Assembly: GCF_004365705.1 (NCBI RefSeq)
Contig: NZ_SOBN01000001.1
Coordinates: forward strand, 4,884,001 to 4,948,000
Direction: 5' to 3'
Length of the DNA stretch: 64,000 nucleotides
Source of the DNA: Streptomyces sp. 846.5
Lineage (GTDB): Bacteria; Actinomycetota; Actinomycetes; Streptomycetales; Streptomycetaceae
The notes under the pieces are model-generated. The model was not told the origin of the DNA. It worked only from the letters and a program-made list of their open reading frames with translations, and did not search any database. Both the position numbers and the translations under genes were made by a program. Position 1 is the first letter of the stretch. Each line of letters opens with the position of its first letter. Shown piece after piece: positions 43,510 to 53,486 of this stretch.

Positions 43510-44748
43510 TCAGTTGCGGTTCTTGGTCCGCCAGGGCAGCTCCACCGTCACCACGGTCGGGCCGCCGACCGGGCTGTCGACGACGAAGACGCCGTCGACC
43601 GCGCGGATCCGCTCGGCCAGGCCGGCCAGGCCGCCGCCGGGCTCCTCCGTCGCGCCGCCGCTGCCGTCGTCGCGCACCTGCAGCATCAGATGGTCGGCGG
43701 AGCGCCAGGCGTCGACGCTGGCGGTACGGGCTCCGGCGTGCTTGGAGATATTGGTGAGCAGTTCGCTGACCGTGAAGTAGGCGATACCCTCCACCGCCGA
43801 GTCCGGGCGGGACGCGCGGTCGGAGCCGCCCGGCAGGTCCGCGTTGACCCGTACCCCGCCCGGCACCGTGCAGCGGGTCGCGACGGAGGACAGCGCGGCG
43901 TCCAGACCGCGGTCGGTGAGCACGGCCGGGTGGATGCCCCGGGCCAGGTCGCGCAGTTCCTGCAGGACCAGCTTCACCTCGCCGTGGGCGTCGTCGACCA
44001 TTTTCGCGGCGGCCTCCGGATCCTCCGACAGCTTCTCCTTGGCCAGACCGAGGTCCATGGCCAGGGCCACCAGCCGGGCCTGCGCGCCGTCGTGCAGATC
44101 GCGCTCGATGCGGCGCAGGTCGGCGGCGGCGGTGTCGACCACCGTGCCTCGGTCCTGCTCCAGCTCCTTGACCCGCTGGGTCAGGTCGGCCGGGGCGAGC
44201 AGCGAGGCGGCGAGCGCCCGGTCGACGGTGGACAGGCCGCGGGTGATCCACGGCAGCACCGGCCACAGCACGATCACCGCGACCAGGGTGACGGTGAAGG
44301 TGAAGATGCCCCAGGGCAGCTTGATGAACAGGTAGAGCGCGGTCCGCCAGGCGAGGCCGTCCGAGAAGACGTCGAAGAGCCGACGCCATGCGCTGCTACT
44401 GCCGCCGGCGGCCTGGCGGCCCGCGCCGACCGGGAGCGGTTCGGCGATGTCCTCGTCGAGCAGTGAGCGCACCAGGTGGCGCTCCACGGTGCCGTAGCTG
44501 CGGATCGCGAACAGGGACCCGGCGAGCACCCAGAGGCCGATGATGGTGACCATCAGCCCGGCGCCGAGCGAGAGCCCGATGACGGTGAGTACAAAACCCA
44601 CCAGCGACACCGGAAAGTTCACCAGCAGAAAGGCGACCTCGCGCCACATCCTGCGGTCGAACGCCGGGCGTCCGCGCTGCGCCGGCGCCTCCTTCGGAGC
44701 TCTGACGGGATCCCGAAAGGAGTCGGTCCAGGTGTCGTCGTCTCGCAT
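43510..44748 (-). CDS. Sensor histidine kinase with PF13796-like membrane sensor
   Basis: This gives 412 residues from ATG 44748; the frame is open for another 270 codons upstream, but that part is compositionally unlike protein and overlaps the nuo promoter region. Residues 30-205 are the four-segment sensor (WREVAFLLVNFPVSLVGF, WRTALYLFIKLPWGIFTF). The HisKA_3 box is RIERDLHDGAQARLVALAMDLG, and the HATPase domain has SELLTNISKHAGA, RDDGSGG and GGLAGLAERIRAVDG. Kinases of this class normally sit beside a LuxR-type regulator, but none is present here; the downstream gene is a bare sensor-domain protein. The partner is therefore encoded elsewhere or lost. Confidence 0.92.
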   Translation of the reverse strand: MRDDDTWTDSFRDPVRAPKEAPAQRGRPAFDRRMWREVAFLLVNFPVSLVGFVLTVIGLSLGAGLMVTIIGLWVLAGSLFAIRSYGTVERHLVRSLLDEDIAEPLPVGAGRQAAGGSSSAWRRLFDVFSDGLAWRTALYLFIKLPWGIFTFTVTLVAVIVLWPVLPWITRGLSTVDRALAASLLAPADLTQRVKELEQDRGTVVDTAAADLRRIERDLHDGAQARLVALAMDLGLAKEKLSEDPEAAAKMVDDAHGEVKLVLQELRDLARGIHPAVLTDRGLDAALSSVATRCTVPGGVRVNADLPGGSDRASRPDSAVEGIAYFTVSELLTNISKHAGARTASVDAWRSADHLMLQVRDDGSGGATEEPGGGLAGLAERIRAVDGVFVVDSPVGGPTVVTVELPWRTKNRN

Positions 44749-44856
44749 GGGTCCATCCTCGGTCACAGTCGGCCGCCGCAGGGGCGTCTTGCCTACGGTC
44801 CCAGCCTGCAGTCGCGGCGGGCCGATGACGATGGGGCAGGTCGGCATGGTGAAAGG

Positions 44857-44868
44857 GGGGATAACCCC
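44857..44868. promoter_or_regulatory. GGGGATAACCCC motif upstream of the kinase gene
   Basis: It matches the core of the 22-bp palindrome at 43449-43470 except for one base, and lies about 110 bp before the kinase start and 130 bp before nuoA on the other strand. It is a candidate binding site for the missing response regulator, and might also touch nuo expression. Confidence 0.45.
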
Positions 44869-45000
44869 ACCGTCGCCACCTTCCGGCTGAGCGCCGTGCA
44901 CGGACCCCCGGCCTGTGGACCTAGACTCCCGTGCAGTAAGAACGTCATGGATGTGTAAAGACATCGCTGCCGCCTGGCAGGACCGGAGGGCGAACGAAGC

Positions 45001-45405
45001 ATGGAAGCAGTCGCGGCGCCCGTCGCCACCCCTGATCCGGGGTACTTCCACGCCTATGCCGTGGTCGGTCTGCTGGCCGTGATCGGCGTGCTGTTCGTGG
45101 CCTCGGCGTTCGGGGCCAACCAGCTGCTGCGCCCCTACGCGCCGACGCAGGAGAAGCTGCTCGCCTACGAGTGCGGGGTGGACCCGGTGGGGGAGGGCTG
45201 GGCGCAGACCCAGATCCGCTACTACGTCTACGCCTTCCTCTATGTGATCTTCGCGGTGGATGCGATCTACCTGTTCCCCTGGGCCACGGTCTTCGCCTTG
45301 CCCGGATACGGTGCGACCACGCTGATCGAGATGTTCGTCTTCATCGGCTTTCTCGCCGTCGGACTGCTCTACGCCTGGAAGAAGGGCGTCCTGGAATGGA
45401 CGTGA
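45001..45405 (+). CDS. nuoA: NADH-quinone oxidoreductase subunit A
   Basis: The 134-residue membrane subunit of complex I has three transmembrane segments. Conserved parts: [25 protein letters not shown] (with the quinone-channel Cys loop) and [23 protein letters not shown]. It is first of ten genes transcribed together, nuoABCHIJKLMN. Its stop lies 10 nt inside nuoB. The 250-bp region upstream is shared with the divergent sensor kinase gene. Confidence 0.95.
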   Translation: MEAVAAPVATPDPGYFHAYAVVGLLAVIGVLFVASAFGANQLLRPYAPTQEKLLAYECGVDPVGEGWAQTQIRYYVYAFLYVIFAVDAIYLFPWATVFALPGYGATTLIEMFVFIGFLAVGLLYAWKKGVLEWT

Positions 45406-46103
45406 CCCCCGCTCCCCACTCGCACGGGCAGCCCCCGCACGGGCACTCGCACGGGCAGCCCCCGCTGGGCGGCCCGGTTCCGCTGGGCATCCCCGACCCG
45501 GCCGCGCCGGGCGGCGCCGTCGAGCCGCGCCGCCTCGGCCCGCTGGCCCGGCTGGCACCGGACCCGGTGAAGGTGGTTCTCAACTGGGGCCGCCGCTACA
45601 GCCTGTGGTGCTTCAACTTCGGCCTCGCCTGCTGCGCCATCGAGTTCATCGCCGCTTCCATGGCCAAGCACGACTTCATCCGACTGGGCGTCATCCCCTT
45701 CGCGCCCGGCCCGCGCCAGGCCGACCTCATGATCGTCTCCGGCACCGTGACGGACAAGATGGCCCCAGCGATCAAGCGCCTCTACGAGCAGATGCCCGAA
45801 CCCAAGTACGTCATCTCCTTCGGCGCCTGCTCCAACTCCGGCGGCCCCTACTGGGACTCCTACTCCGTCACCAAGGGCGTCGACCAGATCATCCCGGTGG
45901 ACGTGTACGTGCCCGGCTGCCCGCCGCGTCCGGAGGCGCTGCTCCAGGGCATCCTCAAACTGCAGGAGAAGATCGCGCACGAGTCCCTCCCCGACCAGTA
46001 CCCGGTCGCCTCCGTGCCCGCCGCCGCCCTGAAGCGACCCCTGGTGGCCGGCCCCGCCGGGGCCACCAGGCCGGTCGGCTCCGAGGAGGGCTCGGCCCGG
46101 TGA
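45396..46103 (+). CDS. nuoB: NADH-quinone oxidoreductase subunit B
   Basis: The 235-residue peripheral-arm subunit carries the N2 iron-sulfur cluster at the quinone site. Cluster cysteines: the pair in GLACCAIEF, one in FGACSNSGG and one in [11 protein letters not shown]. The first 25 residues form a His/Gly/Pro-rich extension ([14 protein letters not shown]) absent from standard NuoB, which could bind metal. The ATG at 45396 overlaps nuoA by 10 nt. Confidence 0.95.
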   Translation: MDVTPAPHSHGQPPHGHSHGQPPLGGPVPLGIPDPAAPGGAVEPRRLGPLARLAPDPVKVVLNWGRRYSLWCFNFGLACCAIEFIAASMAKHDFIRLGVIPFAPGPRQADLMIVSGTVTDKMAPAIKRLYEQMPEPKYVISFGACSNSGGPYWDSYSVTKGVDQIIPVDVYVPGCPPRPEALLQGILKLQEKIAHESLPDQYPVASVPAAALKRPLVAGPAGATRPVGSEEGSAR

Positions 46104-47077
46104 CCGATCCCACCCCGCCCGCCCTGCCGGACCCCGCTCAGCCGGACGCTGCTCAGCCGGAACCCGGACAGGACGATCCCGGACAGCCCGACCCTGCAGA
46201 GCTCGACCCGGTGCAGGCGACGGCGGCCGCCCTCGGGCCCTGGGCCACCGCCACCGAGGCGTTCGCGCTGCTCACCGTCGACGTCCCGGCCGAGCACTGG
46301 ACCGAGGCGCTGACCGCAGCCCGGGACACCCTCGGTCTGGCCTACTTCGACTGGCTCAGCGCCGTCGACGAGCTGACCGAAGGCTTCTCCGTCGTCGCCC
46401 ACCTCGCCGCCGTCGGCGGCGGACCGGCCGCCCCGCTGCGTCATGTCCTGCTCCGCACCCGCATCCCGCGCGCCGCCGCCGCCCTGCCGACCGCCACCGG
46501 CGTGTTCGCGGGCGCCGACTGGCACGAGCGGGAGACCCACGAGATGTTCGGCATCGACTTCACCGGTCACCCCAACCCGGTCACCCTTCTCCTTCCTGAC
46601 GGTTTCGAGGGCCATCCGCTGCGCAAGGAGTTCGTCCTCGCGGCCCGGGTCGCCAAGGCCTGGCCGGGGGCCAAGGAGCCGGGTGAGAGCGACCACGGCC
46701 ACGGCGAGGGCGCCCCGGCGGCCCGGCGGCGGATGCTGCCGCCGGGTGTGCCCGACCCCAATGAGTGGGGACCGCTCGCAGGAACCCTCCCGCCCGTCGC
46801 CGAGCGTCCGGCCCGCAGTGCCGCCCGGGGTCCCCGCGCGGCAGCCGCCGAACCGGCCGGGGGAGCCGGGGGAGCGGCAGCCGCTCCGGGCGAGCGTCCG
46901 GTCCGCGCCGACCGTCCGCGGCGCAACCGCAGCGTCGGAGACGGCTCCACCAGCCAGGCCCCGCCGGCCGCCCCGACGCCCGATGCGCCGTGGCAGTCGG
47001 TACCGCCGCCGCAGGAGCCCTCAGACGGAACAGCGGGAACAGATGGAACGACCGGAACGACTGGAGACGACGCATGA
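46100..47077 (+). CDS. nuoC: NADH-quinone oxidoreductase subunit C
   Basis: The 325-residue protein has its NuoC core at about residues 45-205: [15 protein letters not shown], the signature [19 protein letters not shown], and [20 protein letters not shown]. It has an Asp/Pro/Gln-rich N-terminal tail and a C-terminal extension of about 110 disordered residues (Pro/Ala/Arg, then Gly/Thr). NuoC is not fused to NuoD, and no nuoD follows. The GTG start at 46100 overlaps the nuoB stop as GTGA. Confidence 0.92.
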   Translation: MTDPTPPALPDPAQPDAAQPEPGQDDPGQPDPAELDPVQATAAALGPWATATEAFALLTVDVPAEHWTEALTAARDTLGLAYFDWLSAVDELTEGFSVVAHLAAVGGGPAAPLRHVLLRTRIPRAAAALPTATGVFAGADWHERETHEMFGIDFTGHPNPVTLLLPDGFEGHPLRKEFVLAARVAKAWPGAKEPGESDHGHGEGAPAARRRMLPPGVPDPNEWGPLAGTLPPVAERPARSAARGPRAAAAEPAGGAGGAAAAPGERPVRADRPRRNRSVGDGSTSQAPPAAPTPDAPWQSVPPPQEPSDGTAGTDGTTGTTGDDA

Positions 47078-48036
47078 TCACTGCGCTCGAAGCGCTGCTG
47101 CGCTGCGTCGCCGTCCTGGTCGTGTTCCTGACCTTCCCCCTGGTCATCGGGCAGACCGAGCACAAGGTCATGGCCCATATGCAGGGCCGGTTGGGACCCA
47201 TGTACGCGGGTGGCTTCCACGGCTGGGCCCAGCTCGTCGCCGACGGCGTGAAGTTCGCACAGAAGGAGGACATCGTCCCGGCCGGGGCCGACCGCCGGAT
47301 CTTCCAACTGGCGCCCGCCGTCGCCCTGCTGCCGTACCTCCTGGTTCTCATCGCGATCCCGGTCGGTCCCGGCGGCTTCGTCGGACAGACCCTGGACGCC
47401 GGCCTGTTCTTCGTCCTCGCCGTCATGGGCATCGGGGTGCTCGGTTCGCTGATGGCCGGCTGGGCCTCCGCCAACAAGTTCTCGCTCCTCGGCGGCATCC
47501 GCAGCGCCGCGCAGCTGCTGGCCTATGAGCTGCCGATGCTGCTCGCCGCCGCGTCCGTGGCCATGGCCGCCGGCACCGTGTCGCTCACCGGGATTCTGGG
47601 GGCGTTCCACTGGTGGTGGGTGCCCTGGCAGATCGTCGGCGGCTTCGTCTTCTTCACCGCGGGCCTGGCCGAGCTGCAACGGCCTCCGTTCGACATGCCG
47701 GTGGCCGACTCGGAGATCATCTTCGGCGCCTACACCGAGTACACGGGGCTGCGCTTCGCACTGTTCCTGCTTTCCGAGTACGCCGGCATCCTGGTGCTCT
47801 GCGCGCTCACCACCGTCCTCTTCCTGGGCGGCTGGCACGGTCCGAACGCGGCGGACCTCGGCTGGCTGTGGACCCTGCTGAAGACATTCGCCCTCGCTTT
47901 CGTCGTGATCTGGCTGCGTGTCACCTATCCGCGGCTGCGCGAGGACCAGCTGATGCGCTTCGCCTGGATCGTCCTGATCCCGCTCGCCCTCGCCCAGCTC
48001 GCCGTCACCGGCATCGTCAAGGTGGTGATCTCCTAG
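47074..48036 (+). CDS. nuoH: NADH-quinone oxidoreductase subunit H
   Basis: The 320-residue membrane subunit joins the quinone site to the proton-pumping arm. Conserved phrases: [26 protein letters not shown]-type N-terminus, [43 protein letters not shown] (Glu/Asp cluster of the E-channel) and [19 protein letters not shown]. The ATG at 47074 overlaps the nuoC stop (ATGA). It directly follows nuoC, so nuoDEFG are absent from this operon. Confidence 0.95.
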   Translation: MITALEALLRCVAVLVVFLTFPLVIGQTEHKVMAHMQGRLGPMYAGGFHGWAQLVADGVKFAQKEDIVPAGADRRIFQLAPAVALLPYLLVLIAIPVGPGGFVGQTLDAGLFFVLAVMGIGVLGSLMAGWASANKFSLLGGIRSAAQLLAYELPMLLAAASVAMAAGTVSLTGILGAFHWWWVPWQIVGGFVFFTAGLAELQRPPFDMPVADSEIIFGAYTEYTGLRFALFLLSEYAGILVLCALTTVLFLGGWHGPNAADLGWLWTLLKTFALAFVVIWLRVTYPRLREDQLMRFAWIVLIPLALAQLAVTGIVKVVIS

Positions 48037-48737
48037 TGCCGCCCCTTCCCTCCGGCTCCCCTGCCTCCTCCGGCCATGCCGACCACTCGCACCAGCGCGG
48101 CTCCGGCGGCTTCCCCGGCCGTGGTCTGGCCAAGGGGCTGGCCGTCACCCTGCGCACGATGACCCGCCGCAGCGTCACCGACCAGTACCCCGAGGCGCAG
48201 CCCGAACTGCCCCCGCGCTCCCGGGGCGTCATCGCGCTGCTTGAGGAGAACTGCACGGTCTGCATGCTCTGCGCCCGTGAGTGCCCCGACTGGTGCATCT
48301 ACATCGACTCCCACAAGGAGACGCTGCCGGCGGCCGAACCCAACGCCCGGGCCCGCACCCGCAATGTCCTGGACCGCTTCGCCATCGACTTCTCGCTCTG
48401 CATGTACTGCGGTATCTGCATCGAGGTCTGTCCTTTCGACGCGCTGTTCTGGTCGCCGGAGTTCGAGTACGCGGAGACGGACATCCTCGAGCTCACCCAT
48501 GAGCGGGAGAAGCTCCGCGAGTGGATGTGGACCGTTCCCGCGCCGCCCGCGCTGGATCCCTCCGCAGAGGAGCCCAAGGAGATCGCCGCCGCCCGCAAGA
48601 CCGCCGACAAACTCGCCGCCGCCGAGACAACCGCGGCCGAGACGGCCGCCGCTGCCCAGGCCGCCGCAGCCGAGGCCGCCGCAGCCGAGGCCGCGTCCGA
48701 CGCGACCCCGCCGCCCGGAGAGGAGCCCGCCCCGTGA
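48036..48737 (+). CDS. nuoI: NADH-quinone oxidoreductase subunit I (two 4Fe-4S clusters)
   Basis: The 233-residue ferredoxin-like subunit has two complete CxxCxxCxxxCP motifs: [12 protein letters not shown] and [12 protein letters not shown], holding clusters N6a and N6b. A 45-residue charged N-terminal region (SHQRGSGG) precedes the core, and a long Ala/Glu coiled tail follows residue 170. The GTG at 48036 overlaps the nuoH stop codon by one base. Confidence 0.95.
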   Translation: MPPLPSGSPASSGHADHSHQRGSGGFPGRGLAKGLAVTLRTMTRRSVTDQYPEAQPELPPRSRGVIALLEENCTVCMLCARECPDWCIYIDSHKETLPAAEPNARARTRNVLDRFAIDFSLCMYCGICIEVCPFDALFWSPEFEYAETDILELTHEREKLREWMWTVPAPPALDPSAEEPKEIAAARKTADKLAAAETTAAETAAAAQAAAAEAAAAEAASDATPPPGEEPAP

Positions 48738-49294
48738 CCGCCGTCCTGGCCGCCTCGCTGAGCTCCCAAGGCCACTCCTTTCTGACGCCCACCGGCGTCG
48801 AGGTCGTCTTTGTGCTGGTCGGGCTCGCCGTCCTGGGCGCCGCCGTGCTCACCGTCACCACCAGCCAGTTGGTGCATGCCGCGCTCTGGCTGGTCGTGGC
48901 CCTGGGCGGCCTGGCCATCGAGTACCTGCTGCTCACCGCCGAGTTCATCGCCTGGGTCCAGGTCCTGATCTACCTCGGCTCGGTCGTCGTCCTGGTGCTC
49001 TTCGGACTGATGCTCACCAAGGCCCCCATCGGCCGCTCGCCCGACGCGGACTCGGGCAACCGCTGGGTCGCCCTCGGCGTCGCGGTGGTCGCCGCGGCGA
49101 CCCTGGTCACCCTGGTCGTCGACGCCTTCCGCAGCACCTGGATGGGCCTCTCCGCCGGCGGCGGAAGCACCGGGGCCAACGGCGAGATTCTGTTCCGCTA
49201 CTGGGTGCTGCCGTTCGAGGCGCTGTCCGTGCTGCTGCTCGCCGCCCTGGTCGGGGCCATCGTTCTCTCCCGCCGCCACCGAGAGGAGGGCTGA
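48734..49294 (+). CDS. nuoJ: NADH-quinone oxidoreductase subunit J
   Basis: The 186-residue membrane subunit has five transmembrane segments. Conserved [49 protein letters not shown] includes the helix with the pi-bulge region. GTG 48734 overlaps the nuoI stop as GTGA. Confidence 0.93.
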   Translation: MTAVLAASLSSQGHSFLTPTGVEVVFVLVGLAVLGAAVLTVTTSQLVHAALWLVVALGGLAIEYLLLTAEFIAWVQVLIYLGSVVVLVLFGLMLTKAPIGRSPDADSGNRWVALGVAVVAAATLVTLVVDAFRSTWMGLSAGGGSTGANGEILFRYWVLPFEALSVLLLAALVGAIVLSRRHREEG

Positions 49295-49298
49295 TCCG

Positions 49299-49718
49299 AT
49301 GCACCTCGCCTATCCCGCGGTGCTGGCCGCCCTGCTGTTCTGCGTCGGCCTCTACGGAGTGCTCGCCCGGCGCAACTCCGTGCTGGTGCTGATGTCCGTC
49401 GAGCTCATGCTCAACGCCGTCAACCTCAATCTGGTGGCCTTCGACGTGTGGCTGCGGGACACCCTGCACGCCGGCCAGGCGCTGACCCTGTTCACCATCA
49501 CCATCGCCGCCGCCGAGATCGGCCTCGGCCTGGCCATCGTCCTCCTGGTGTTCCGCACCCAGGGCACCGCCGACATCGACCGCCTCCGCGAGCTCAAGGA
49601 CCGGCCCGCCGATGGTGTCCCCCCGGCCGCCGAAGCCGACTCTGCTGATCCATACCCCGCTGATCCTGACACTGCCTCACTGACGGGCTCCGCCCAGGGG
49701 AAGGCCGGCCCCGTATGA
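49299..49718 (+). CDS. nuoK: NADH-quinone oxidoreductase subunit K
   Basis: The 139-residue antiporter-related (MrpC-like) subunit has three segments; the key Glu lies in [12 protein letters not shown] and a second in [21 protein letters not shown]. About 35 extra residues (Asp/Pro/Ala-rich) extend the usual ~100-residue length. GAGGAGG lies before ATG 49299, and its stop overlaps nuoL as ATGA. Confidence 0.94.
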   Translation: MHLAYPAVLAALLFCVGLYGVLARRNSVLVLMSVELMLNAVNLNLVAFDVWLRDTLHAGQALTLFTITIAAAEIGLGLAIVLLVFRTQGTADIDRLRELKDRPADGVPPAAEADSADPYPADPDTASLTGSAQGKAGPV

Positions 49719-51826
49719 CCCTCACGCTGGCGGTACTCGTCCCGCTGCTCCCCTTCCTCGGCGCCCTCGCCGGACTCGCGGCAGGACGCCGGATGCCCGG
49801 ACTGGTCCGTCCGCTGGCTGTCCTGCCCACCCTCGCCTCGGCCGCCCTGGCCGTCACGGTGGTCTGCGACCTCGGCACCGGCCGTCACCTGGACGCCGCC
49901 ACCCGGCTCACGCCCACCGGCGGCATCCCCATCGACCTGGCTGTGCACCTGGACGGCTTCTCGACCCTGCTCGCCGTCCTCGTCGGCGTCGTCGCCGGCT
50001 GTGTGCAGATCTACTCCACCTCCTATCTGCGCGACGACCCGCGCTACTCCTCGTATGCGGCGCTGGTGTCGCTGTTCACCGCCGCGATGTTCCTGGTGCT
50101 GTACTCCGGCGATCTGATCGTCCTGCTGGTCGGCTGGGAGGTGATGGGCATCTGCTCCTACTTCCTGGTCGGCCACCACTGGGAGCGGGGCGACGCCCGC
50201 TCCGCCTCGATCAAGGCGTTCCTGGTCACCAAGCTCGGTGACATCCCCTTCCTGTTCGGCATCTTCGCCCTCGCCGCCGACGCCGGGACCTTCCGGATCA
50301 GCGGCGTCCTCGGCGCCGCCACGGCCGGACAACTGCACCACCCCACCCTGATCGCGCTGCTGCTGCTCTGCGGCGTCGCCGGGAAGTCCGCCCAGTTCCC
50401 GCTGCACACCTGGCTCCCGGACGCGATGGCGGGCCCCACCCCGGTGTCGGCGCTGATCCATGCGGCGACCATGGTCGCCGCCGGGATCTACCTGGTGGCC
50501 AGACTGCTCCCGGTGTTCCTGCTCTCCTCGGCGGCCCTGGTCGTCCTAGCCGTCATGGCTGCGGTCACCATGGTGGGCTCCGCTCTCTGCGCCCTGGCCC
50601 AGGACGACATCAAGCGGGTGCTCGCCTACTCCACCGTCGGCCAGCTCGGCTACATGGCCGGAGCCCTGGCCACCGGGGACCGCGACGCCGCCGTCTTCCA
50701 CCTGCTCACCCACGGCGCCTTCAAGGCCCTGCTGTTCCTGGCCGCCGGCGTCGTGATCCACGCGGCGCACACCAACTCGCTGACCGCCATGTCCCGCATG
50801 CCCGACCTACGCCGACGGGTGCCCGACGCCTACTGGACCATGACGCTCGGCCTGCTCGCCCTGACCGGCCTTCCTCCCTTCTCCGGCTTCTTCAGCAAGG
50901 AGTCAATCCTCACCGCCGCCGAGCACGCTGCCCATGGCGAGGCCCTCACCGGCGGGCTCGGCCCGGCAGCAGCGGTGCCCACCTCGGTCGGCTGGATCGT
51001 CCTGGTCGCAGGTCTGCTCACCGGCCTGCTCACCGCCATGTACGCCACCCGCCTCTGGCTCGTGGCCTTCCGCTCCCCGGGCGCCGCGCAGGCCGGCAGC
51101 ACGCAGCCCGACATCGCCACTGTTCCGGTGACCGCCGCCGAACCCCATGCGATGCGCTGGCCGCTGTGGCTCCTCGCCGTTCCCGCGGTCGCCCTCGGCC
51201 TCGCCGGACTGCACAGCAACTGGCTCCCCTCCTACCTGGACGGCATCTCGCTCACCCCCTCCGGAAGCACCGCGATCCTCGGTACCTGTGTCGCGCTGGC
51301 GGGAGTCCTGGTCGCCCACACCGCCTGGCGCCGGGCCACCGCCCTGGTCCTGGACGCGGCGACCGCACCCCCGCTTCGCGCTGCCCATGAACTCGACGAG
51401 TCCACCCGCCCCGGGGGCACGGCCGCCGAACCACGCGAGATCACCGCCGACCTCGCCACCATCCCCGGCCGCACCTTCAGCCAGGCCCTCGCGGACGCCG
51501 ACAGTGCTGCCACTGCCGCCTCGACCGGTCACGCGCCGGACCCGGCCCGACTACTGCTCGGGCCCCTGCTGGGCCCCGCAGCCAACGGCTTCGGACTCGA
51601 CCGCCTCTACGCAGCCACCGTCGTCCGCCCCGTCCTCGCGGCCGCGCAACTGGTGCGCTTCCTGGATCGCGATGTCATCGAGACCTATCTCGCCGGGGCC
51701 GCAGGCGCCCCGAGACTGCTCGGGGCGGCCGTCCGCCGAGCCCAGAACGGCAACGCCCAGACCTATCTGAGCGCCCTGCTCGCCGGCGCCGTGGTTCTCG
51801 CCGTCCTGGTGGCGGTGGTCCAGTGA
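49715..51826 (+). CDS. nuoL: NADH-quinone oxidoreductase subunit L
   Basis: The 703-residue proton-pumping antiporter-like subunit has about sixteen transmembrane segments. Typical phrases: [38 protein letters not shown] (pump Glu and Lys), [36 protein letters not shown] and [43 protein letters not shown]. The C-terminal lateral-helix region is longer and more Ala/Thr-rich than usual. Confidence 0.95.
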   Translation: MTLTLAVLVPLLPFLGALAGLAAGRRMPGLVRPLAVLPTLASAALAVTVVCDLGTGRHLDAATRLTPTGGIPIDLAVHLDGFSTLLAVLVGVVAGCVQIYSTSYLRDDPRYSSYAALVSLFTAAMFLVLYSGDLIVLLVGWEVMGICSYFLVGHHWERGDARSASIKAFLVTKLGDIPFLFGIFALAADAGTFRISGVLGAATAGQLHHPTLIALLLLCGVAGKSAQFPLHTWLPDAMAGPTPVSALIHAATMVAAGIYLVARLLPVFLLSSAALVVLAVMAAVTMVGSALCALAQDDIKRVLAYSTVGQLGYMAGALATGDRDAAVFHLLTHGAFKALLFLAAGVVIHAAHTNSLTAMSRMPDLRRRVPDAYWTMTLGLLALTGLPPFSGFFSKESILTAAEHAAHGEALTGGLGPAAAVPTSVGWIVLVAGLLTGLLTAMYATRLWLVAFRSPGAAQAGSTQPDIATVPVTAAEPHAMRWPLWLLAVPAVALGLAGLHSNWLPSYLDGISLTPSGSTAILGTCVALAGVLVAHTAWRRATALVLDAATAPPLRAAHELDESTRPGGTAAEPREITADLATIPGRTFSQALADADSAATAASTGHAPDPARLLLGPLLGPAANGFGLDRLYAATVVRPVLAAAQLVRFLDRDVIETYLAGAAGAPRLLGAAVRRAQNGNAQTYLSALLAGAVVLAVLVAVVQ

Positions 51827-51893
51827 ACAGACCAGCGGCAAGCCGCATGACCCACCGTCAGCCCCCTGCCTGCGCTCCCACGGAGGCCTCCCG

Positions 51894-53483
51894 GTGAACG
51901 CCGTCCTGATCGCCCTGCTCCTGCTGCCGCTCCTCGGCGCAGCGGTCACCCTGGTACCCGGCCTCTTCGGCGAGGACCCGCAGGCCGCCGGAGGCCGTGC
52001 GCTGCGCTTCGGCGCCGTCGTCACCGGCGCGACCCTGCTGGCCGCCGTTGTCCTGGCGGTCGGATTCGACCGCGGACACCCCGGCAGGATGCAGGCCACC
52101 ACCGACCTGTCCTGGATTCCGGCCCTCGGCGTCCGACTCCACCTGGGCATCGACGGCATTTCCCTGCCACTGCTGCTGCTGACCACCCTGCTCACCTTCC
52201 TGTGTGCGATCTACTCCCTGCGCAGGCTGCCCGACGGTCCCGGGACACCCAGCCCGCGCGCCTACACCGGCCTGCTGCTGCTCCTCGAAACGGGCATGCT
52301 CGGCACCTTCGCCGTCCTCGACCTGCTGCTGTTCTTCCTGGCCTTCGAAGTCGTGCTCATCCCCATGTACTTCCTCATCGCCCGCTGGGGCGGGGAGAAC
52401 CGGGGCCCGGCCGCGGCCCGCTTCATCCTCTACACCCTGCTCGGCTCGGCGATCATGCTGCTCGGCTTCCTGCTGCTGGGCCTGCACGCCGGCACCTTCG
52501 ACATGACCGCACTCGCCCAGCGCCACGGTCGGGGCCTCTCGCACACCACGCAGATCCTCGTCGTCCTCGCGGTCGGACTCGGCCTCGCCGTCAAGGCCCC
52601 GATGTGGCCGTTCCACAGCTGGCTCCCCGACGCCCATACAGCTGCTCCCACCACCGGCTCGGTCCTGCTCGCCGGAGTCCTCCTCAAGATGGGGACCTAT
52701 GGCTTTGTCCGGGTGCTGCTGCCCTCCGCCCCGGACGGGATGACCACCCTCGCGCCCTATCTGGCCGCCTTCGCCGTGGTGGGCATCCTCTACGGCTCGC
52801 TCGCCTGCCTGGCCCTGGTCCGTCCCGGTGCCAAGGGCGACCTCAAGCGACTCATCGCCTACTCGTCCGTCGGCCACATGGGCTTCGTCCTGCTCGGCAT
52901 CGCCACCCTCACCCCCACCGGAGTGAACGGCGCCCTGTTCGCCAACATCGCCCACGGTCTGGTCACCGGCCTGCTCTTCTTCCTGGTCGGGGCGCTGAAG
53001 GACCGCTACGGAACCGTCGACCTCGACCGTCTCACCGCCTCCGCCGGCGGTACCGGCGCCGCCCTGTACGGACGAGCCCCGCGCCTCGGCGGACTTCTCG
53101 CCTTCGCCGCCGTCGCCAGCCTCGGCCTGCCCGGACTGGCCGGCTTCTGGGGTGAACTGCTCGCCATGTTCGGCTCCTTCCATCCGGCCGCCGGACTCTC
53201 CCGACCCGCCTACCTGGTCTTCATGGCCCTCGCCGGGCTCGGCACCCTGCTCACCGCCGCCTACCTGCTGAGCGTCGTCCGCCGGGTCTGCATGGGCGAC
53301 CCCGCCGCACCGGCGGACACGTCGACGACCGCCGGGCCCGCACTCCAGCTCCTGGACGTCCAGGCCTACGAGGCCGCCGCCTGGACCCCTCTCGTCGTCC
53401 TCACCCTCGTCGCCGGGCTCTGGCCGGCCGTGCTCCTCGGCCTCAGCAACCCTGCCGTCAAGGCACTCCTCGGAGGCAGCTGA
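51894..53483 (+). CDS. nuoM: NADH-quinone oxidoreductase subunit M
   Basis: The 529-residue antiporter-like subunit starts at GTG 51894 with GGAGG upstream. Conserved features: LAFEVVLIPMYFLIARWGGENR (pump Glu), MWPFHSWLPDAHTAAPTTGSVLLAGVLLKMGTYGFVR and LKRLIAYSSVGHMGFVLLGIATLT. It is separated from nuoL by 67 bp, the only sizeable gap in the operon. Confidence 0.95.
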   Translation: MNAVLIALLLLPLLGAAVTLVPGLFGEDPQAAGGRALRFGAVVTGATLLAAVVLAVGFDRGHPGRMQATTDLSWIPALGVRLHLGIDGISLPLLLLTTLLTFLCAIYSLRRLPDGPGTPSPRAYTGLLLLLETGMLGTFAVLDLLLFFLAFEVVLIPMYFLIARWGGENRGPAAARFILYTLLGSAIMLLGFLLLGLHAGTFDMTALAQRHGRGLSHTTQILVVLAVGLGLAVKAPMWPFHSWLPDAHTAAPTTGSVLLAGVLLKMGTYGFVRVLLPSAPDGMTTLAPYLAAFAVVGILYGSLACLALVRPGAKGDLKRLIAYSSVGHMGFVLLGIATLTPTGVNGALFANIAHGLVTGLLFFLVGALKDRYGTVDLDRLTASAGGTGAALYGRAPRLGGLLAFAAVASLGLPGLAGFWGELLAMFGSFHPAAGLSRPAYLVFMALAGLGTLLTAAYLLSVVRRVCMGDPAAPADTSTTAGPALQLLDVQAYEAAAWTPLVVLTLVAGLWPAVLLGLSNPAVKALLGGS

Positions 53484-53486
53484 GCC

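Noticed and set aside
44749-45558. N-terminal extension of the sensor kinase to 45558
   Set aside because: It would run through the promoter region and over nuoA/nuoB; the extra translation is low complexity and ATG 44748 begins the conserved part.
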